Shown here piece after piece: positions 1 through 10,532 of a DNA stretch of 64,000 nt. The notes under the pieces are model-generated. The model did no database searches and had not been told where the DNA came from. It saw only the letters and a program-made list of their open reading frames with translations. This DNA is from Sporosarcina sp. FSL K6-3457. GTDB taxonomy: Bacteria; Bacillota; Bacilli; Bacillales_A; Planococcaceae. A program made the translations under genes and the position numbers. The DNA lies in NCBI RefSeq assembly GCF_038007285.1, contig NZ_JBBOWX010000001.1, positions 637,501-701,500 of the forward strand. The letters run 5' to 3'. The stretch's first letter is position 1. Each line of letters begins with the position of its first letter.

Positions 1-879
<879 letters not shown>

Positions 880-999
880 TTATGTAAAAAGGGCAGGTTG
901 GCCCTGATTTGTGAACTATGGAAGATTATTTTAGCTGAAATACGCTAAAAAATCTTAATGTCTCTTTTATTCAGTTTTGAGTGAACAAGCTCAGCATAG

Positions 1000-1115
<116 letters not shown>

Positions 1116-1150
1116 GCAAGGTCATTGCCAATAGGTAGTGGCTTTTTTTG
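1116..1150 (+). terminator. rrn operon terminator
   Basis: Just after the 5S gene a short GCCA/TGGC stem (1127-1130 and 1139-1142) is followed by seven T residues. The same block recurs almost unchanged after the 5S remnant at 1402-1437, and a decayed version is at about 1498-1525. Confidence 0.6.
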
Positions 1151-1325
1151 TGTTTAAAAATAAAAACCATAGGTTTATCTCTTGAACTTGTTCAATGGAA
1201 TGCGAGAAAGGGGAGGTGTGGTGGAGTTCGAGGAAGTGAAGGTAGGAGGATCGGAGCGTATGATATACGCGAGAACCGGACGACTGAAGCTGACGAAGAA
1301 ATCCGCCGCGCATCGCCTTTCGCAG

Positions 1326-1437
1326 CCCGAACACGGAAGTTAAGCTCGCGCGCCGATGGTAGTTGGGGGTTTCCCCCTGCAAGAGTAGGACGTTGCCGGG
1401 CGCAAGGTCATTGCCAATAGGTAGTGGCTTTTTTTGT
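1326..1437 (+). pseudogene. 5' truncated 5S rRNA copy plus terminator
   Basis: The 3' two thirds of a 5S rRNA is repeated here: the CCCGAACACGGAAGTTAAGC core at 1326, the GGGGGTTTCCCCC hairpin and the GCCGGGC end at about 1401, then the same terminator block as the intact copy. The 5' third is replaced by unrelated sequence (about 1190-1325), so helix I cannot form and this is not a working 5S gene. There are differences in the TTAAGCTC region and at the 3' end. It looks like a leftover of rrn recombination. Confidence 0.85.
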
Positions 1438-2039
1438 TGTCTAAAATAGTTAATATTACCCCGAAACAAAGTATAAGCGTTGAAAGCAGTAGCTGTTACT
1501 AATAAGTAATGGCTATTTTTGTATTTAAATTTAATGATCTTGTTGTTATATATACGGTACTACTTATTTAGAATTAACAAGGTAGCATCCCTCATTAGTA
1601 CAACGAACAAATCTAGCGAAGGAGCGACAAGTGTGAGCCGGAGTAATAAGATTGACAGTGATCTTTCTGGTAGGCTTATTACGTGAGGCCATCACCAAGC
1701 GACAAAGCGGGTGGAAGAACATTCTATTTTTTTATACCGACTATATAGTTGGTGATTACTGGATGAATCACATGAAAATAGAGAGTTACAATTAGAATCC
1801 TGAAGTTGCAATTAAGATTGGGAATTCACAATTACAAGTTAGTCTTGGGCATTTACTGTATATTTTTTTGTGAATAGTACAAAAGTTATACAAGCTGGAC
1901 CCTTCGCTGTCCAGCTTGCAATTACAGGTTAGTCTAAGACATTTATTGTTTAATTTTCATTCAGTATGTGAATCACTCCCACCCCTTGAATTCATTCGCT
2001 ATCAACGATACGATAAAGGTTATGAAAGGGGTCATAAAT
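1438..2039. other. intergenic region with hairpin and direct repeats, no gene seen
   Basis: No convincing coding sequence. It holds a decayed third copy of the rrn terminator (about 1498-1525), a perfect 10-bp hairpin with loop CCTTCGCT (1891-1918), and a near-duplicate of about 30 bp starting CAATTACA[A/G]GTTAGTCT at about 1831 and 1919, on either side of that hairpin. An identical CCTTCGCT loop on a different stem occurs at 31245-31268. Confidence 0.6.
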
Positions 2040-2567
2040 ATGCAAATGATGCTCATTATATTTACAATCAATATTGTTTATGTCACTTTCTTTACAGTAC
2101 GCATGATTTTAACGATGAAAGGGTATAGGTATATTGCTGCTGCTGTTAGTATGGTAGAGGTTGTTATCTATGTAGTTGGGCTTGGCTTGGTGCTTGATAA
2201 TCTAAATCAAATTCACAACTTAGTTGCCTATGCAGTTGGTTATGGATGCGGTGTTATTATAGGAACCAAGATTGAAGAAAAGATGGCACTCGGTTATATT
2301 ACTGTTAATGTCATTACCGCAGAGGAAAATTTGAAATTACCGGCTATACTAAGGGAAAAGGGCTATGGAGTGACAGATTGGTCGGCCAATGGCCTGGATG
2401 GCGATCGATCAGCTATGCAGATTCTAACGCCACGTAAGTATGAACTAAAGCTTTATACGCTCATTAAGGAAATTGATCCAAAGGCATTTATAATTGCATA
2501 TGAGGCAAAAACAATACATGGTGGTTTCTGGGTAAAATCAGTGAGGAAAGGAAAGTTGTTTAAATGA
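2040..2567 (+). CDS. yebE: DUF2179/DUF5698 membrane protein, YebE family (UPF0316)
   Basis: A 175-residue protein of the B. subtilis YebE type. The N-terminal half has about three membrane helices (residues 1-75), including the family-like run [11 protein letters not shown]. The C-terminal half is a soluble DUF2179-like domain containing [15 protein letters not shown] and an AMQIL.PRK segment. The ATG at 2040 is preferred over an in-frame ATG at 1968 because GAAAGGGG lies 7-8 bases upstream and family members start at this point. It overlaps yebG by four bases (ATGA) and sits upstream of the pur operon as in B. subtilis. Its function is unknown. Confidence 0.88.
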   Translation: MQMMLIIFTINIVYVTFFTVRMILTMKGYRYIAAAVSMVEVVIYVVGLGLVLDNLNQIHNLVAYAVGYGCGVIIGTKIEEKMALGYITVNVITAEENLKLPAILREKGYGVTDWSANGLDGDRSAMQILTPRKYELKLYTLIKEIDPKAFIIAYEAKTIHGGFWVKSVRKGKLFK

Positions 2568-2749
2568 ATCAAAAAAAGACTGTGTGGTTTGAAGTAGGAG
2601 AAGAAGAAAGTATTGATGACTGCTTGAAAAGAATGGCTGCGGATGGATATATGGTTGCTGGAAGGAAAGAAGAGCCGCTATTTACTGAAGTGAATGGCCA
2701 ATATGTTCCTGTACGCCAGATAATCAAATTCAAAGGTATACTCACATGA
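2564..2749 (+). CDS. yebG: NETI-motif protein, YebG family
   Basis: A 61-residue protein matching B. subtilis YebG, a small NETI-motif protein encoded just before purE. The NETI-like segment here reads [16 protein letters not shown], followed by a basic stretch and a Q.I.F.G ending (RQIIKFKG). It is translationally coupled to yebE by the ATGA overlap. The function is unknown. The family match rests on the motif, size and position. Confidence 0.85.
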   Translation: MNQKKTVWFEVGEEESIDDCLKRMAADGYMVAGRKEEPLFTEVNGQYVPVRQIIKFKGILT

Positions 2750-2759
2750 GTAGAAATTG

Positions 2760-2810
2760 GTGAAAAGACGAACGATGGAAAAACTTAATATATTATCGTT
2801 CGGTTTTTAC
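2760..2810 (+). promoter_or_regulatory. PurR operator: two inverted PurBoxes
   Basis: GTGAAAAGACGAACGAT (2760-2776) is the near-perfect inverted partner of ATCGTTCGGTTTTTAC (2795-2810). The CGAA/TTCG cores are spaced as in known Bacillales PurR operators, where a PurR dimer binds two divergent PurBoxes and is released by PRPP. The pair sits directly upstream of the purE promoter. The same inverted repeat with its T run may also terminate yebG transcription. Confidence 0.8.
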
Positions 2811-2812
2811 CG

Positions 2813-2841
2813 TTGACGAATGCGCTTAGTCTTGATAAAAT
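2813..2841 (+). promoter_or_regulatory. sigma-A promoter of the pur operon
   Basis: TTGACG (-35, 2813-2818) and TAAAAT (-10, 2836-2841) are separated by exactly 17 bp. The promoter lies just downstream of the PurBoxes and about 10-15 bp before the guanine riboswitch, so transcripts would begin near 2848. Confidence 0.8.
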
Positions 2842-2857
2842 GTGTAGTGTAAATAGA

Positions 2858-2929
2858 ATCCCCATATATACTAAGGAATTGGCCTTAGTGTTTCTACCAG
2901 GGCACCGTAATGCCCGGACTATGCGGGAA
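2858..2929 (+). promoter_or_regulatory. guanine/hypoxanthine riboswitch aptamer (purE leader)
   Basis: All hallmarks of the purine aptamer are present: a P1 stem formed by TCCCC and GCGGGA, the ATATA junction, P2 CTAAGG/CCTTAG, the invariant TTTCTACC, and P3 GGGCA-CCGTAAT-GCCCG. The specificity position in GGACTATG is C, which pairs with guanine; adenine-binding members have U there. In B. subtilis the same class attenuates the pur operon when guanine is high. Confidence 0.93.
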
Positions 2930-3000
2930 AGCGACTTTTCAGGAAACGTAGCGAAGGGTGTGTGGGTACCAATGGGTGCAATCATCTTGACGCATATTTT

Positions 3001-3070
3001 AACGTCCTTGAATAATCTGCTTTTCACGTGTGTTGAAGAGCGGTTTATTCAAGGACGTTTTAACTTTTAC
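3001..3070 (+). terminator. riboswitch expression-platform terminator
   Basis: A 15-bp perfect stem (AACGTCCTTGAATAA at 3001-3015 with TTATTCAAGGACGTT at 3045-3059) encloses a smaller GCTTTTC/GAAGAGC stem and is followed by a T-rich stretch. Placed between the aptamer and purE, it is the natural off-state terminator of the guanine riboswitch. The exact antiterminator pairing was not worked out. Confidence 0.75.
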
Positions 3071-3168
3071 AAGGGAAGTTTAAAGATTTCGGACTTGTAT
3101 GGGACATACTGTATTTGGTTCTTTTTGTCCTCATTAATGAACTGTGATTATAAAGGAGCGGATTATAA

Positions 3169-3657
3169 GTGGAACCGAAAATCGGTGTGATTATGGGAAG
3201 CAAGAGTGACTGGGAAACGATGAAACATGCATGTGACATTTTGGACGAGCTTGCTGTTCCTTACGAGAAGAAAGTCGTCTCAGCGCATCGTACGCCTGAT
3301 TTCATGTTTGAATACGCAGAGCAAGCCCAAGGACGTGGCATACAGGCAATCATCGCCGGCGCAGGTGGGGCAGCTCACTTACCAGGAATGGTTGCGGCAA
3401 AAACATTGCTTCCCGTCATTGGAGTACCTGTTCAGTCCAAGGCGTTGAATGGCATGGACTCTCTATTATCGATTGTTCAAATGCCAGGTGGTGTGCCAGT
3501 TGCTACTGTCTCAATTGGTAAAGCAGGTGCAATCAATGCAGGTCTACTTGCAGCTCAATTTTTAGGTGTCAATGATCCAGTACTAATGAAACGCTTAGAA
3601 GAACGTCGTCAACAAATGCGTGATATTGCATTGGAAAGCAGCGGTGATTTAGTATGA
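3169..3657 (+). CDS. purE: N5-carboxyaminoimidazole ribonucleotide mutase PurE
   Basis: PurE (162 aa, normal length) converts N5-CAIR to CAIR in de novo purine synthesis. The family signatures are complete: MGSKSDW (9-15), SAHRTP (39-44), [11 protein letters not shown] (64-74), GVPVQS (85-90) and the [11 protein letters not shown] region. The start is GTG at 3169 with AAAGGAG ten bases upstream. It is the first gene after the PurR/guanine-controlled leader and overlaps purK by ATGA. Confidence 0.97.
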   Translation: MEPKIGVIMGSKSDWETMKHACDILDELAVPYEKKVVSAHRTPDFMFEYAEQAQGRGIQAIIAGAGGAAHLPGMVAAKTLLPVIGVPVQSKALNGMDSLLSIVQMPGGVPVATVSIGKAGAINAGLLAAQFLGVNDPVLMKRLEERRQQMRDIALESSGDLV

Positions 3658-4772
3658 AAACCATTTTGCCAGGCCAGACAATTGGTATTATTGGTGGAGG
3701 TCAGCTGGGGCGGATGATGGGACTTGCTGCGAAAGAGGCGGGATTCAAAATTGCTGTACTGGATCCTGTTATGGACTCTCCTTGTGGCCAGATTGCCGAT
3801 ATCCGAATTGTTGCTCCTTATAACGATGAAGCGGCACTTGAGGAGCTTGGTGAGGTCAGTGACGTTATCACATACGAATTTGAAAATATCGATTATGAAG
3901 GCTTAAAAAGGCTTACTCAAATCGCGCATGTCCCACAGGGGGCTGAGCTTGTTCGCATTACACAGAACCGAATTAATGAAAAAGCAGAAATTATGGCATC
4001 GGGTGCCCCTGTTGCTAATTATGTGACAGCACAGACATTTGAAGAACTGACAACAAAAATTGCAGATGTAGGCTTCCCATGTATCGTCAAAACAGCATTT
4101 GGCGGTTATGACGGAAAAGGGCAAGTGAAAATTGAACGTGAAGAAGATTTGCATGAGGCGGAATCACTGTTTGTTCATTCAGCTTGTATCGCAGAAGCTT
4201 TCGTGCCATTTACAAAAGAAATTTCAGTCATTATCCAGCGTAATGCAGCAGGTCAATCCTATTGCCTACCCGTCGCTGAAAATATTCATAAAAACCATAT
4301 CTTACACGAATCAATCGTGCCTGCGCGAGTAGATCAGAATGTCATTGTACAAGCTGAAGAGGCAGCGACGAAAATCGCTGATTATCTTGAACTTGTTGGA
4401 ACGTTGGCAGTTGAAATGTTCGTTCTTGAAAATGATGAAATCGTCATTAATGAATTAGCACCACGTCCTCATAATTCGGGTCATTATTCGATTGAGGCTT
4501 GTAATGTTTCGCAGTTCCATCAGCATGTTCGTGCTGTTTGCGGCTGGCCGCTTCGCGAGCCGAAACTATGGGCACCGTCTATTATGGTGAATGTACTTGG
4601 TCAACATGTGGCACCACTTAAGAAAGTCGTGACGAATTATCCTGATTGGTCCATCCATTTATACGGCAAAGAGGAAGCGAAGGATAATCGGAAGATGGGA
4701 CATGTGACCATCATGACGGACAATGTTGAAAAAATGCTAGAAGAGATTGAATCTACGGGCATTTGGGCGTAA
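3654..4772 (+). CDS. purK: N5-carboxyaminoimidazole ribonucleotide synthase PurK
   Basis: An ATP-grasp enzyme (372 aa) that carboxylates AIR with bicarbonate to N5-CAIR, the substrate of PurE. Visible features are the N-terminal [11 protein letters not shown] nucleotide-binding loop (12-22), [12 protein letters not shown] in the ATP-grasp domain (about 145-156), and the metal-binding [12 protein letters not shown] (about 264-275). The start overlaps the purE stop. Immediately after its stop there is a strong ribosome-binding site but no intact purB. Confidence 0.97.
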   Translation: MKTILPGQTIGIIGGGQLGRMMGLAAKEAGFKIAVLDPVMDSPCGQIADIRIVAPYNDEAALEELGEVSDVITYEFENIDYEGLKRLTQIAHVPQGAELVRITQNRINEKAEIMASGAPVANYVTAQTFEELTTKIADVGFPCIVKTAFGGYDGKGQVKIEREEDLHEAESLFVHSACIAEAFVPFTKEISVIIQRNAAGQSYCLPVAENIHKNHILHESIVPARVDQNVIVQAEEAATKIADYLELVGTLAVEMFVLENDEIVINELAPRPHNSGHYSIEACNVSQFHQHVRAVCGWPLREPKLWAPSIMVNVLGQHVAPLKKVVTNYPDWSIHLYGKEEAKDNRKMGHVTIMTDNVEKMLEEIESTGIWA

Positions 4773-4787
4773 TAGGAGGATACTTAT

Positions 4788-4829
4788 GATAGAGTGTCAC
4801 ACTTATCAAGCATTCGGTGCAAAATTTAA
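4788..4829 (+). pseudogene. possible purB start remnant; purB and purC absent
   Basis: Three bases after purK comes a consensus AGGAGG (4776-4781) and an ATG at 4788 encoding Met-Ile-Glu, the usual beginning of Bacillales PurB. The frame ends after 13 codons. In B. subtilis purB and purC lie between purK and purS; here only 136 bp separate purK from purS. The ribosome-binding site and first codons are consistent with a deletion scar, but so short a match could be chance. The absence of both genes from this position is directly seen. Confidence 0.4.
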
Positions 4830-4908
4830 GCGGCTCCGTCTTGATTAAACATAAACAATTGATGTAGCTTTGCAAACTAATCTAATTCCATTTGGGAGGA
4901 AAAAAGAC

Positions 4909-5163
4909 ATGACGAAAGTAAACGTATACGTAACACTCCGTGAAAGTGTTGTTGATCCACAAGGAATTGCAGCGAAAGAAGCGCTTCAAACGATGGGTTA
5001 TCAGGAAGTCGAAAACGTCCGCATCGGGAAATTGATTGAACTTGAACTAGCGGGTTCAGCGACAGAAATCGATGCACGTGTCAAAGAAATGTGCGACAAG
5101 CTTTTGGTCAATAAAGTTATCGAAGATTACCGATACGAAATCGGGGAGGTCGCGGGCAAATGA
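4909..5163 (+). CDS. purS: phosphoribosylformylglycinamidine synthase subunit PurS
   Basis: PurS (84 aa) is the small structural subunit that bridges PurL and PurQ in the FGAM synthase complex of Gram-positive bacteria. The sequence VNVYVTLRESVVDPQG (residues 4-19) and the following GYQEVENVRIGK are typical. The ATG at 4909 is chosen because GGGAGGA lies nine bases upstream; an upstream TTG has no ribosome-binding site. It overlaps purQ by four bases. Confidence 0.95.
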   Translation: MTKVNVYVTLRESVVDPQGIAAKEALQTMGYQEVENVRIGKLIELELAGSATEIDARVKEMCDKLLVNKVIEDYRYEIGEVAGK

Positions 5164-5846
5164 AGTTCGCTATTCTAGTTTTTCCGGGATCGGGCTGTGA
5201 CATCGATATGCATCACGCGGTAAATGAAGTGCTAGGGAAAGACGCACAATATGTTTGGCATACAGAAGCGAATCTTGAAAACTTTGATGCAGTACTTATA
5301 CCAAGTGGTGCATCATATGGCGATTATCTTCGCCCAGGTGCACTTGCACAAAGCTCACCAGCCATTGACAGCTTGAAAGCATTTGCGGCGTCAGGCAAAC
5401 CAGTGCTAGGTGTAGGTAACGGCTTCCAAATTCTTGCGGAAGCAGGGCTTTTACCAGGTGCCTTCTTGCGCAACAAAGGTTTGAAATTCAGATCAGGTAA
5501 GGCGAAATTGACGGTCCACAATACGGATTCAAAATTTACGGCTGATTATAATAAAGGTCAAGAAATTACAGTTCCATTTGCGCATGAACATGGTAACTAT
5601 TATGTGGATGAACAAACTGTTGCAGAACTAAAAAATAATAACCGTATTGTCTTTACATATGCGGATGGTAATGTGGATGGTAGTACCGAAGCCATTGCCG
5701 GCGTGTTGAATGAACAAGGAAATGTACTTGGCATGATGCCACTTCCTGAACGTGCAGTTGAGGAAATTATCGGAGGTACAGACGGATTGCCTCTATTCAA
5801 TTCAATCTTAAAAAGGTGGAGTGAAAATAATGTCAGCCAAGCATGA
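5160..5846 (+). CDS. purQ: FGAM synthase glutaminase subunit PurQ, catalytic residues altered
   Basis: PurQ (228 aa) is normally the class I glutamine amidotransferase subunit that supplies ammonia to PurL. The fold is clearly recognisable (FPGSGCDID at the N-terminus, SYGDYLR at 52-58, HGNYY, PERAVEE), and length and overlaps are normal. The nucleophile motif that should read GVCNGFQ reads GVGNGFQ, so residue 86 is Gly instead of Cys. The triad His in MPHPERA is Leu195. The oxyanion region IPGGFSYGDY reads [10 protein letters not shown]. On family knowledge it cannot hydrolyse glutamine. The reading frame is intact. It may act structurally with ammonia-fed PurL, or be decaying. Confidence 0.93.
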   Translation: MKFAILVFPGSGCDIDMHHAVNEVLGKDAQYVWHTEANLENFDAVLIPSGASYGDYLRPGALAQSSPAIDSLKAFAASGKPVLGVGNGFQILAEAGLLPGAFLRNKGLKFRSGKAKLTVHNTDSKFTADYNKGQEITVPFAHEHGNYYVDEQTVAELKNNNRIVFTYADGNVDGSTEAIAGVLNEQGNVLGMMPLPERAVEEIIGGTDGLPLFNSILKRWSENNVSQA

Positions 5847-8058
5847 ACCAAGCACACAGCAAGTAAAAGATGAAAAGTTATACCTACAAATGGGAATGAC
5901 CGATGAAGAATTCGAACTTGCAACAGATATGTTAGGTCGCCTTCCGAACTATACAGAAACAGGTCTATTCTCTGCTTTATGGTCTGAGCATTGTTCATAT
6001 AAAAGCTCGAAACCAGTTCTTCGCAAATTCCCAACTGAAGGAACACGCGTCCTTCAAGGTCCTGGTGAGGGTGCAGGGATTGTAGATATCGGTGATAACC
6101 AAGCAGTTGTTTTCAAAATGGAATCACATAACTCACCGTCTGCTATCGAACCGTTCATTGGCGCAGCAACAGGTGCAGGTGGAGTTTTGCGTGATGTTTT
6201 CTCTATGGGATCTCGCCCAGTAGCACTTGTTAACTCATTGCGTTTTGGGGACTTAACAGATGCGCGGGACCGTTTTTTATTCGAAGAGGCGGTTGCGGGG
6301 ATTGCTAGTTACGGCAATATCATTGGTATTCCTACGATTGCGGGAGAAGTACAGTTCGATAATTGTTATTCAAAACGTCCACTTGTCAATGCGATGGCTG
6401 TTGGTTTATTAAACCATGAAGATATTCAAAAAGGTGTGGCTTCGGGTGTAGGGAATACGGTGATGTATGCGGGCGCTACAACTGGACGCGACGGTATTCA
6501 CGGTGCAACGATGTCATCATCTGAAGTAGCTGTGGGTGAAGATACGGCACCACCAGTTATGCAGGCAGGGGATCCGTACCTTGAGAAGCTTGTCATGGAA
6601 GCTTGTCTTGATCTTGTTAAATCAGATGCATTGATCGGAATTCAAGATATGGGTGCGGCGGGACTTACTTCGTCAGCAGCTGAAATGGCATCTAAAGCGG
6701 GTTATGGTGTTGAGTTGAATCTCGACTTAGTGCCACAACGTGAGGAAGGCATGACGGCGTATGAAATGATGCTGTCAGAATCACAGGAGCGTATGCTAAT
6801 CGTTGTAAAACAGGGTCGTGAACAAGAAGTTATAGACATATTTGCGAAATATAATGTTGAAGCAGTCTCTATTGGTACCGTGACGGATGATAAAATGCTA
6901 CGTCTACTTCATAAAGGTGAAGTCGTTGCGGAAGTATCGGCAGATGCACTTGCTGAAGACGCACCAGTTTACCATAAAAAATCTGAGGAACCTGCTTACT
7001 TTAGAGCGTTCCAAGCGCAAAAAATGACAGAACCTGTCGTCAAGGATTTGCAGGAAACATTGAAGGACTTATTGCAACGTCCAACGATTGCTTCTAAAGA
7101 ATGGGTTTACAATCAATTCGATACACAAGCGCGCTCCAATACAGTCGTTGCACCAGGTTCATCTGCAGGGGTTATTCGTGTAAGTGGAACGAACAAAGGG
7201 CTTGCGATGACATCTGATTGTAACTCACGTTTTGTTTACCTAGATCCAGAAACAGGTGGGAAAATTGCAGTTGCGGAAGCGGCGCGTAACCTAATTTGTT
7301 CGGGAGCAGAACCGATTGCGATTACGGATTGCTTAAACTTTGGTAGTGCAGACAAGCCAGAAGTATTTTGGCAGCTTGAAAAATCAGCCGACGGTATTTC
7401 TGACGCGTGCATCAAGTTGAACGCACCTGTTATTAGCGGAAACGTTTCTTTATCAAATGAAGTGAACGGCGTTCCAATCTATCCAACACCAACGATTGGT
7501 ATGGTTGGGCTTGTCCACGACTTATCCCAAGTGACAACAACTGCATTCAAGCAAGCTGGCGACGCAATCTATGTGATTGGCGAAGCAGGACTTGATTTTG
7601 GAGGTAGTGAACTTCAACAGATGACAGATGGTACTATTTCTGGTCAAGCACCGGCAATCGATCTTGACGTTGAAGCGGCTCGTCAAAAGGCAGTGTTGAC
7701 AGCGATTCAGGAAGGACTTGTTCAATCTGCAACAGATTTATCTGAAGGTGGATTTGCTATTGCACTTTGCGAAAAAGCATTCGATGCAGAAGGTCTTGGC
7801 GCGGATGTAACAGTCGCAGGATCTGCTGTTACGGCATTGTTCAGTGAAACGCAATCTCGTTTTCTTGTCACTGTTAAAGAAGAACATACAGCAGCATTTG
7901 AAGCGGTTGTAGCAGATGCGATTAAAATTGGTGCAGTAACGGCTAGTGATCGAGTTGTGATCAACGGTGAAAACGGTGTGTTAATTGACGGGGCGGTTGA
8001 AGAATTCCGTTCTGCTTGGAAAGGGGCTATCCAATGCTTGCTGAACTCAGAGGCCTAA
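5830..8058 (+). CDS. purL: FGAM synthase catalytic subunit PurL
   Basis: The large subunit (742 aa) converts FGAR, ATP and ammonia to FGAM. The small-PurL architecture is complete: an N-terminal WSEHCSYK segment (51-58) and two PurM-like AIRS halves. The ATG at 5830 fits B. subtilis PurL (MS..EPS) and has AAGGTGGAG upstream; it overlaps purQ by 17 bases. Several motifs deviate: HNHPS reads HNSPS (100-104), TGVGG reads TGAGG, GGNVSL reads SGNVSL, and HDVSEGG reads TDLSEGG (Thr635). The frame is intact. Whether activity survives cannot be judged by eye. Confidence 0.95.
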   Translation: MSAKHEPSTQQVKDEKLYLQMGMTDEEFELATDMLGRLPNYTETGLFSALWSEHCSYKSSKPVLRKFPTEGTRVLQGPGEGAGIVDIGDNQAVVFKMESHNSPSAIEPFIGAATGAGGVLRDVFSMGSRPVALVNSLRFGDLTDARDRFLFEEAVAGIASYGNIIGIPTIAGEVQFDNCYSKRPLVNAMAVGLLNHEDIQKGVASGVGNTVMYAGATTGRDGIHGATMSSSEVAVGEDTAPPVMQAGDPYLEKLVMEACLDLVKSDALIGIQDMGAAGLTSSAAEMASKAGYGVELNLDLVPQREEGMTAYEMMLSESQERMLIVVKQGREQEVIDIFAKYNVEAVSIGTVTDDKMLRLLHKGEVVAEVSADALAEDAPVYHKKSEEPAYFRAFQAQKMTEPVVKDLQETLKDLLQRPTIASKEWVYNQFDTQARSNTVVAPGSSAGVIRVSGTNKGLAMTSDCNSRFVYLDPETGGKIAVAEAARNLICSGAEPIAITDCLNFGSADKPEVFWQLEKSADGISDACIKLNAPVISGNVSLSNEVNGVPIYPTPTIGMVGLVHDLSQVTTTAFKQAGDAIYVIGEAGLDFGGSELQQMTDGTISGQAPAIDLDVEAARQKAVLTAIQEGLVQSATDLSEGGFAIALCEKAFDAEGLGADVTVAGSAVTALFSETQSRFLVTVKEEHTAAFEAVVADAIKIGAVTASDRVVINGENGVLIDGAVEEFRSAWKGAIQCLLNSEA

Positions 8059-9458
8059 ACGAAGAGTGCGGTGTGTTTGGCATTTGGGGTCATGTAGATG
8101 CGGCGCAGATCAGTTATTATGGTCTGCACGCATTACAACATCGTGGGCAAGAGGGCGCTGGTATTGTGACGAAAGACGGTAAAAAGTTACATGTCATTAA
8201 AGGCGAAGGCCTGGTCAACGATGTGTTCTCAGGTAATGAGATTGAAAATTTAAAAGGTAGTGCTGCTATTGGGCAAGTGCGTTATTCATCGGAAAATGGC
8301 AGAGGCATTGAAAATGTGCAACCACTTGTTTTCCGCTCAACGACGGGCAGTCTATCTGTTGCTCACAATGGTAACATTGTCAATGCAGTTGAATTGCGTG
8401 AGCATCTTGAGCGTCAAGGTAGTATTTTTCAAACCAATTCAGATACAGAAGTACTGGCACATTTAATCAAAAGAAGTAGTGGTTCTTTAAACCAGCGTGA
8501 TCGTGTGAAAAAAGCATTGGCGATGTTAAAAGGTGCGTTTGCTTTTGTTATTTTAACAGATGATGGGCTGATGGTAGCACAGGATCCAAATGGTTTACGT
8601 CCACTGTCTCTTGGGAAAATGGGCAATGCTTGGGTTGTAGCGTCAGAAACATGTGCGTTCGATATTATTGGTGCAGAATGTGTTCGTTCGGTTGAACCAG
8701 GTGAACTCATTATCATCAATGAAAAAGGACTTCACTCTGAACGCTTTGCTCCAGCAGCAGATTCAGCGATGTGCTCAATGGAATATGTCTATTTTGCGCG
8801 TCCCGATTCGGATATTGATGGCATTAATATTCACATGGCACGGAAACGTTGTGGAAAACAGCTGGCACGTGAAATGGCACATATTGAAGCGGATGTTGTC
8901 ACAGGCGTACCCGATTCGAGTATTTCGGCGGCTATTGGATTCTCAGAGGAAAGTGGTATACCTTACGAACTCGGACTTATTAAAAGTCGTTACGTAGGTC
9001 GTACGTTCATCCAACCTTCTCAGGAATTGCGTGAGCAAGGCGTTAAAATGAAACTGTCTCCTGTGCAACAGGTTGTCAAAGGAAAACGAGTTATCGTAGT
9101 GGATGATTCGATTGTTCGTGGGACAACGTCTAAACGTATTGTGAGGATGTTGAAAGAGGCGGGGGCAACAGAGGTTCATGTTGTTAGTGCTTCACCTCCA
9201 CTCGTCAATCCATGTTTCTATGGTGTGGATATTAGCACGGATTCAGAATTGATTTCAACGAATCGTACGATTGAGGAAGTTCGTGAGCTCATTGAAGCTG
9301 ATTCATTAACATATTTGTCACCTGAAGGCATGTTGAAAGCGATTGGCCGTTCAGATAGCATGAAAAATTGTGGACAATGTTTGGCTTGTTTCACGGGAGA
9401 ATACCCAACAGAAATCTATTCAGATACAGTTTTACCACATAAAAAAGAAATCGTTTGA
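8034..9458 (+). CDS. purF: amidophosphoribosyltransferase PurF
   Basis: PurF (474 aa) makes phosphoribosylamine from PRPP and glutamine, the first committed step. The ATG at 8034 gives the usual 11-residue propeptide before catalytic Cys12 (NEECGVFG); an upstream in-frame GTG is less likely because AAAGGGG precedes this ATG. It overlaps purL by 25 bases as in B. subtilis. The PRPP loop [11 protein letters not shown] and the Fe-S cysteines ([18 protein letters not shown]) are present. The glutamine-site segment GHVRYST reads GQVRYSS (Gln81), but Arg83 and the HNGN and SDTE motifs remain. Confidence 0.96.
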   Translation: MLAELRGLNEECGVFGIWGHVDAAQISYYGLHALQHRGQEGAGIVTKDGKKLHVIKGEGLVNDVFSGNEIENLKGSAAIGQVRYSSENGRGIENVQPLVFRSTTGSLSVAHNGNIVNAVELREHLERQGSIFQTNSDTEVLAHLIKRSSGSLNQRDRVKKALAMLKGAFAFVILTDDGLMVAQDPNGLRPLSLGKMGNAWVVASETCAFDIIGAECVRSVEPGELIIINEKGLHSERFAPAADSAMCSMEYVYFARPDSDIDGINIHMARKRCGKQLAREMAHIEADVVTGVPDSSISAAIGFSEESGIPYELGLIKSRYVGRTFIQPSQELREQGVKMKLSPVQQVVKGKRVIVVDDSIVRGTTSKRIVRMLKEAGATEVHVVSASPPLVNPCFYGVDISTDSELISTNRTIEEVRELIEADSLTYLSPEGMLKAIGRSDSMKNCGQCLACFTGEYPTEIYSDTVLPHKKEIV

Positions 9459-9473
9459 TAGGGAGGCTTTTGC

Positions 9474-10532
9474 ATGTCGAAGGCGTATGAAAGTGCAGGG
9501 GTAAATATTGAAGCTGGCTATGAGTCAGTTGAACGGATGAAGTCGCATGTTGCACGCACTGCACGTATTGGTGTTGCAGGAACGTTTGGCGGTTTTGGCG
9601 GGATGTTCGATCTTTCAGCGCTCGATTATAAAGAGCCAGTTCTTATTTCAGGTACAGATGGTGTCGGAACGAAGTTGAAGCTCGCATTTATGGCAGATAA
9701 GCACGACACAATCGGTATCGACTGCGTAGCTATGTGTGTCAATGACATTGTTGCCCAAGGTGCAGAGCCACTTTACTTCCTCGATTATATTGCACTAGGC
9801 AAAGCTGTACCTGCAAAGGTTGAAGCGATTGTTAAAGGAATTGCAGATGGCTGTGTCCAATCAGGTGCGGCGTTAATCGGTGGAGAAACAGCAGAAATGC
9901 CAGGTCTTTATGAAGTCGATGAATACGATTTGGCTGGCTTTGCCGTTGGTGCTTGTGAAAAGAGCAAGATTGTCACAGGTGAGAAAGTTGCTGCTGGCGA
10001 TGTGATTGTTGGGATTGCTTCAAGCGGTATTCATTCCAACGGTTATTCTTTGGTTCGTAAAATTGTTCTTGAAGATAACGGCTACGCAATTGATGGTGTT
10101 ATTGACGGCTATGAGGATCTTGGAACAGTTGGCGATGCACTTCTTGAGCCGACTAAAATCTATGCCAAGCCTGTTCTACAAATGCATCAGGAATTAGATG
10201 TCCATTCTATGGGGCATATTACGGGCGGAGGATTCTTTGAAAACTTGCCACGTATGTTTGCCGATGGATTTGGAACAGAAATTGACCTTGGTTCATGGCC
10301 AGTGCTTCCAGTATTCAATATGCTGAAAGAAAAAGGCGAGCTGTTGGATAAAGATCTGTATAGCGTCTTCAATATGGGTGTTGGCTTTGCTGTAGCACTT
10401 CCAGCTGATCAAGCAGATCGTGCAATTGCCATTGCAGAGCAGCATGGGGAAAAAGCGTACAAAATTGGACGTGTTGTAACAGGTGAAGGCGTTACATTCA
10501 TAGGCGATCATGATGGAAGTCTTGCCAAATGA
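9474..10532 (+). CDS. purM: phosphoribosylaminoimidazole synthetase PurM
   Basis: PurM (352 aa) closes FGAM to AIR. Family motifs are intact: GFGGMFDLS (about 41-49), [12 protein letters not shown], the AMCVNDI.AQGAEPL stretch, GGETAEMPG and HITGGGF.ENLPR. The ATG follows GGGAGGC. The C-terminus overlaps purN by four bases. Unlike PurQ and PurL, no substitution at a recognised key residue was seen. Confidence 0.97.
   Translation: MSKAYESAGVNIEAGYESVERMKSHVARTARIGVAGTFGGFGGMFDLSALDYKEPVLISGTDGVGTKLKLAFMADKHDTIGIDCVAMCVNDIVAQGAEPLYFLDYIALGKAVPAKVEAIVKGIADGCVQSGAALIGGETAEMPGLYEVDEYDLAGFAVGACEKSKIVTGEKVAAGDVIVGIASSGIHSNGYSLVRKIVLEDNGYAIDGVIDGYEDLGTVGDALLEPTKIYAKPVLQMHQELDVHSMGHITGGGFFENLPRMFADGFGTEIDLGSWPVLPVFNMLKEKGELLDKDLYSVFNMGVGFAVALPADQADRAIAIAEQHGEKAYKIGRVVTGEGVTFIGDHDGSLAK

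Noticed and set aside
2785-3190. ORFs on both strands across the pur leader
   Set aside because: They overlap the promoter, guanine aptamer and terminator; the plus-strand one also runs into purE.
4870-4908. Longer PurS starting at TTG 4870
   Set aside because: No ribosome-binding site before it; GGGAGGA fits the ATG at 4909.
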